Source: Methylovirgula sp. HY1 (GTDB taxonomy: Bacteria; Pseudomonadota; Alphaproteobacteria; Rhizobiales; Beijerinckiaceae). From it: a stretch of DNA of 64,000 bases. The stretch is from positions 2,294,001 through 2,358,000 of the forward strand of contig NZ_CP073764.1 in the NCBI RefSeq assembly GCF_019343105.1. The letters run 5' to 3'. The position numbers and the translations under genes are program-made. Under the pieces are notes generated by a model. That model was not told the origin of the DNA and did no database searches. It saw only the letters and a program-made list of their open reading frames with translations. Shown here piece by piece: positions 62,461 to 64,000 of this stretch (positions are counted from its first letter, which is position 1; each line of letters starts with the position of its first letter).

Positions 62461-64000
62461 ATGCGCACGACGACCAGTTTCACGGTCTTGGACCATATCC
62501 CGGATTCGCTGCGCGCCTTCGCTACACGGCTCGCCGCGGAATTGACTGGCCTTGTTCTGCTCGCCGGCAGCGGCGCTTTTGCGCTCGCGCTGATTACCTG
62601 GTCAGTTCAAGATCCAAGCCTCAATCACGCATCGAACGGTCCGGTCCATAATCTGCTCGGTGCCTGGGGCGCGATCATCGCCGATCTCACCATGCAGATG
62701 CTCGGCCTGGCGGCGATCGTCTTCTTATTGCCGATCACCATTTGGGGCTGGCAGCTGTTGCGCATGCATCGCCTCGCGCGGATCGGCTGGCGGGTGCTGT
62801 TCTGGTTGGTCGGCTGCTTCGCGACAGCGGCTTTTGCCGGGCTTCTCCCGGTCACTGGCCGCTGGCCCTTGCCGACTGGCCTCGGCGGCGTTCTGGGCGA
62901 TGCCTTGCTCGCTCTGCCGCGCAAACTCTTCGCCGGCAATGGCACTGCGATGGTGATCCTCGGCTGCGGTTTCGCGGTGCTCGCCGTTCTGTCGCTTTCG
63001 GCCTGCCTTGGCATGCACGGCGCGGAAAGCACCGAGGAAGAGGATGACGAGGATTTCGACGAGATCGAGCCCGTGCGGATGACGCATGTCGGCGAAGACG
63101 AAGATCGCGCCGGCGAACCGGGTCTGGCGCTCGTCGTCATCGGCGGTCTGATCCACGCTGCCCTGTCGCTCAAAGCGGCACTCGGCCGCGAGATCAGCAA
63201 CCGGCGGCGGCGGCGGGCAAACGACAATCTCGCGCCCTGGCAATATGCGACCCGCCGCGTCGGCCCGACGCTCGATCAGCCCTATATCCGGGGCGACGCC
63301 AATTTTGATTCGCCCATATCCGGTTCCCGCATGCCGGAATCGGCCGCCTTCGAGGCGAACGCCTATGCGCCGCCGGCGGCGCGTGCCGCGGCGCAGACCG
63401 CGGCGGCCGAAGGAACGCCGCCCGAGAGCCATGCGCAGATTACGCCGGCGGCACCGCGCCTGAAGAGCGGCCAGCGCCTGGCGCGCGAAGTTCAGCCGTC
63501 GATGTTGGATCGCCTCGGACAAAGCAAATATCAGCTGCCGCCGCTGTTGATGCTGGTCGAAGCGAAAAAGACCGCCGGCGGCAAAGTGTCGGAAGATGCT
63601 TTGCAGCAGAACGCCCGGCTGCTGGAAGGCGTGCTCGAAGATTTCGGCGTCAAGGGCGATATCATCAATGTACGGCCCGGCCCGGTCGTGACGCTTTATG
63701 AGCTGGAGCCCGCACCGGGCATCAAATCGGCGCGCGTCATCGGCCTCGCCGACGACATCGCCCGATCGATGTCGGCGATCTCGGCTCGAGTCGCCGTCGT
63801 CTCCGGCCGCAATGCAATCGGCATCGAATTGCCGAACCAGCGGCGCGAGACCGTCTATCTGCGCGAATTGCTCGCTTCCCAGGATTTCGAAAAGGCCAAG
63901 CAAAGCCTTGCCATCGCGCTCGGCAAGACGATCGGCGGCGAGCCGATCATCGTCGATCTCGCGCGCATGCCGCATCTTCTCGTTGCCGGCACCACCGGCT
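62461..64000 (+). CDS. ftsK: DNA translocase FtsK (3' end beyond window)
   Basis: The first 513 codons of FtsK, which pumps chromosome ends through the division septum. About four membrane helices lie in residues 25-195 (for example LVLLAGSGAFALALITW). An acidic and Ala/Pro-rich linker extends to about 345. The translocase begins YQLPPLLMLVEAKKTAGGKV, with the conserved RPGPVVTLYELEPAPGIKSA and NAIGIELPNQRRETVYLREL. The window ends at VAGTTG, the start of the Walker A loop. The ATG at 62461 gives a standard start. Confidence 0.96.
   Translation, partial: MRTTTSFTVLDHIPDSLRAFATRLAAELTGLVLLAGSGAFALALITWSVQDPSLNHASNGPVHNLLGAWGAIIADLTMQMLGLAAIVFLLPITIWGWQLLRMHRLARIGWRVLFWLVGCFATAAFAGLLPVTGRWPLPTGLGGVLGDALLALPRKLFAGNGTAMVILGCGFAVLAVLSLSACLGMHGAESTEEEDDEDFDEIEPVRMTHVGEDEDRAGEPGLALVVIGGLIHAALSLKAALGREISNRRRRRANDNLAPWQYATRRVGPTLDQPYIRGDANFDSPISGSRMPESAAFEANAYAPPAARAAAQTAAAEGTPPESHAQITPAAPRLKSGQRLAREVQPSMLDRLGQSKYQLPPLLMLVEAKKTAGGKVSEDALQQNARLLEGVLEDFGVKGDIINVRPGPVVTLYELEPAPGIKSARVIGLADDIARSMSAISARVAVVSGRNAIGIELPNQRRETVYLRELLASQDFEKAKQSLAIALGKTIGGEPIIVDLARMPHLLVAGTTG

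Overview
The window looks like a chromosomal segment of an alphaproteobacterial C1-utilising bacterium (order Hyphomicrobiales; best guess Beijerinckiaceae, near Methylocella/Methylocapsa). The reasons are: a formaldehyde-activating enzyme embedded in tetrahydromethanopterin/methylofuran biosynthesis genes; a lanthanide-type methanol dehydrogenase (XoxF); isocitrate lyase; the rhizobial che-operon order; and alphaproteobacterial markers (TrcR, RcdA, DUF1192, a DnaX lacking the usual zinc-binding cysteines). GC is high, so many long antisense open frames are shadows. No methane monooxygenase gene is in the window, so methanotrophy itself is not shown.

Layout. 1-7.6 kb: C1-carrier cofactor island (ATP-grasp ligase end, CitG-like protein, fae, HisA-like protein, an ASKHA-fold protein, and a four-gene reverse-strand operon ending in DUF447, with an MfnB-FolB fusion at its head). 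8.2-13.6 kb: xoxF and xoxJ, with xoxG missing between them, plus two secreted proteins of unknown role. 13.7-16.9 kb: luciferase-like oxidoreductase, an FAD amine-oxidase-like protein with an extra C-terminal domain, and a thioredoxin-like 2Fe-2S ferredoxin. 17.1-25.7 kb: complete chemotaxis operon mcp-cheS-cheY-cheA-cheW-cheR-cheB-cheY-cheD-cheT. 26.1-31.3 kb: a nucleotidyltransferase with an unknown partner, recR, ybaB, dnaX and the SRP RNA. 31.3-38.3 kb: queC, an L,D-transpeptidase lipoprotein, a small secreted protein, a radical SAM protein with an apparently N-terminal SPASM-like cluster, trcR, a DUF1192 protein, rcdA and rpmE. 38.5-43.9 kb: a class III aminotransferase (possibly HpnO), aceA, and a divergent ScfR/RamB-type regulator with a perfect palindrome in front of it. 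43.9-48.4 kb: lgt, midA-like, pgeF and a serine protease. 48.7-57.8 kb: a YejBEF-like importer without a binding protein, an LTXXQ protein, a methyltransferase, an OprB porin and an MFS transporter. 58-64 kb: tRNA-Gly, cnoX, a LON-domain protein, a Trm112-family protein, tesB, glnK (no amtB beside it) and the 5' part of ftsK.

How it fits together. XoxF oxidises methanol to formaldehyde (or formate) in the periplasm. Fae captures formaldehyde on H4MPT in the cytoplasm, and the surrounding genes make the H4MPT and methylofuran carriers. Isocitrate lyase regenerates glyoxylate for carbon assimilation. The che operon carries all the parts of the Sinorhizobium-type two-CheY signalling scheme, including the accessory proteins CheS and CheT.

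A mosaic palindromic repeat family of about 50-150 bp occurs at least nine times, always between genes or touching a stop codon. It is built from three recognisable modules. A second, unrelated GC-rich repeat pair lies near 48.4-48.7 kb.
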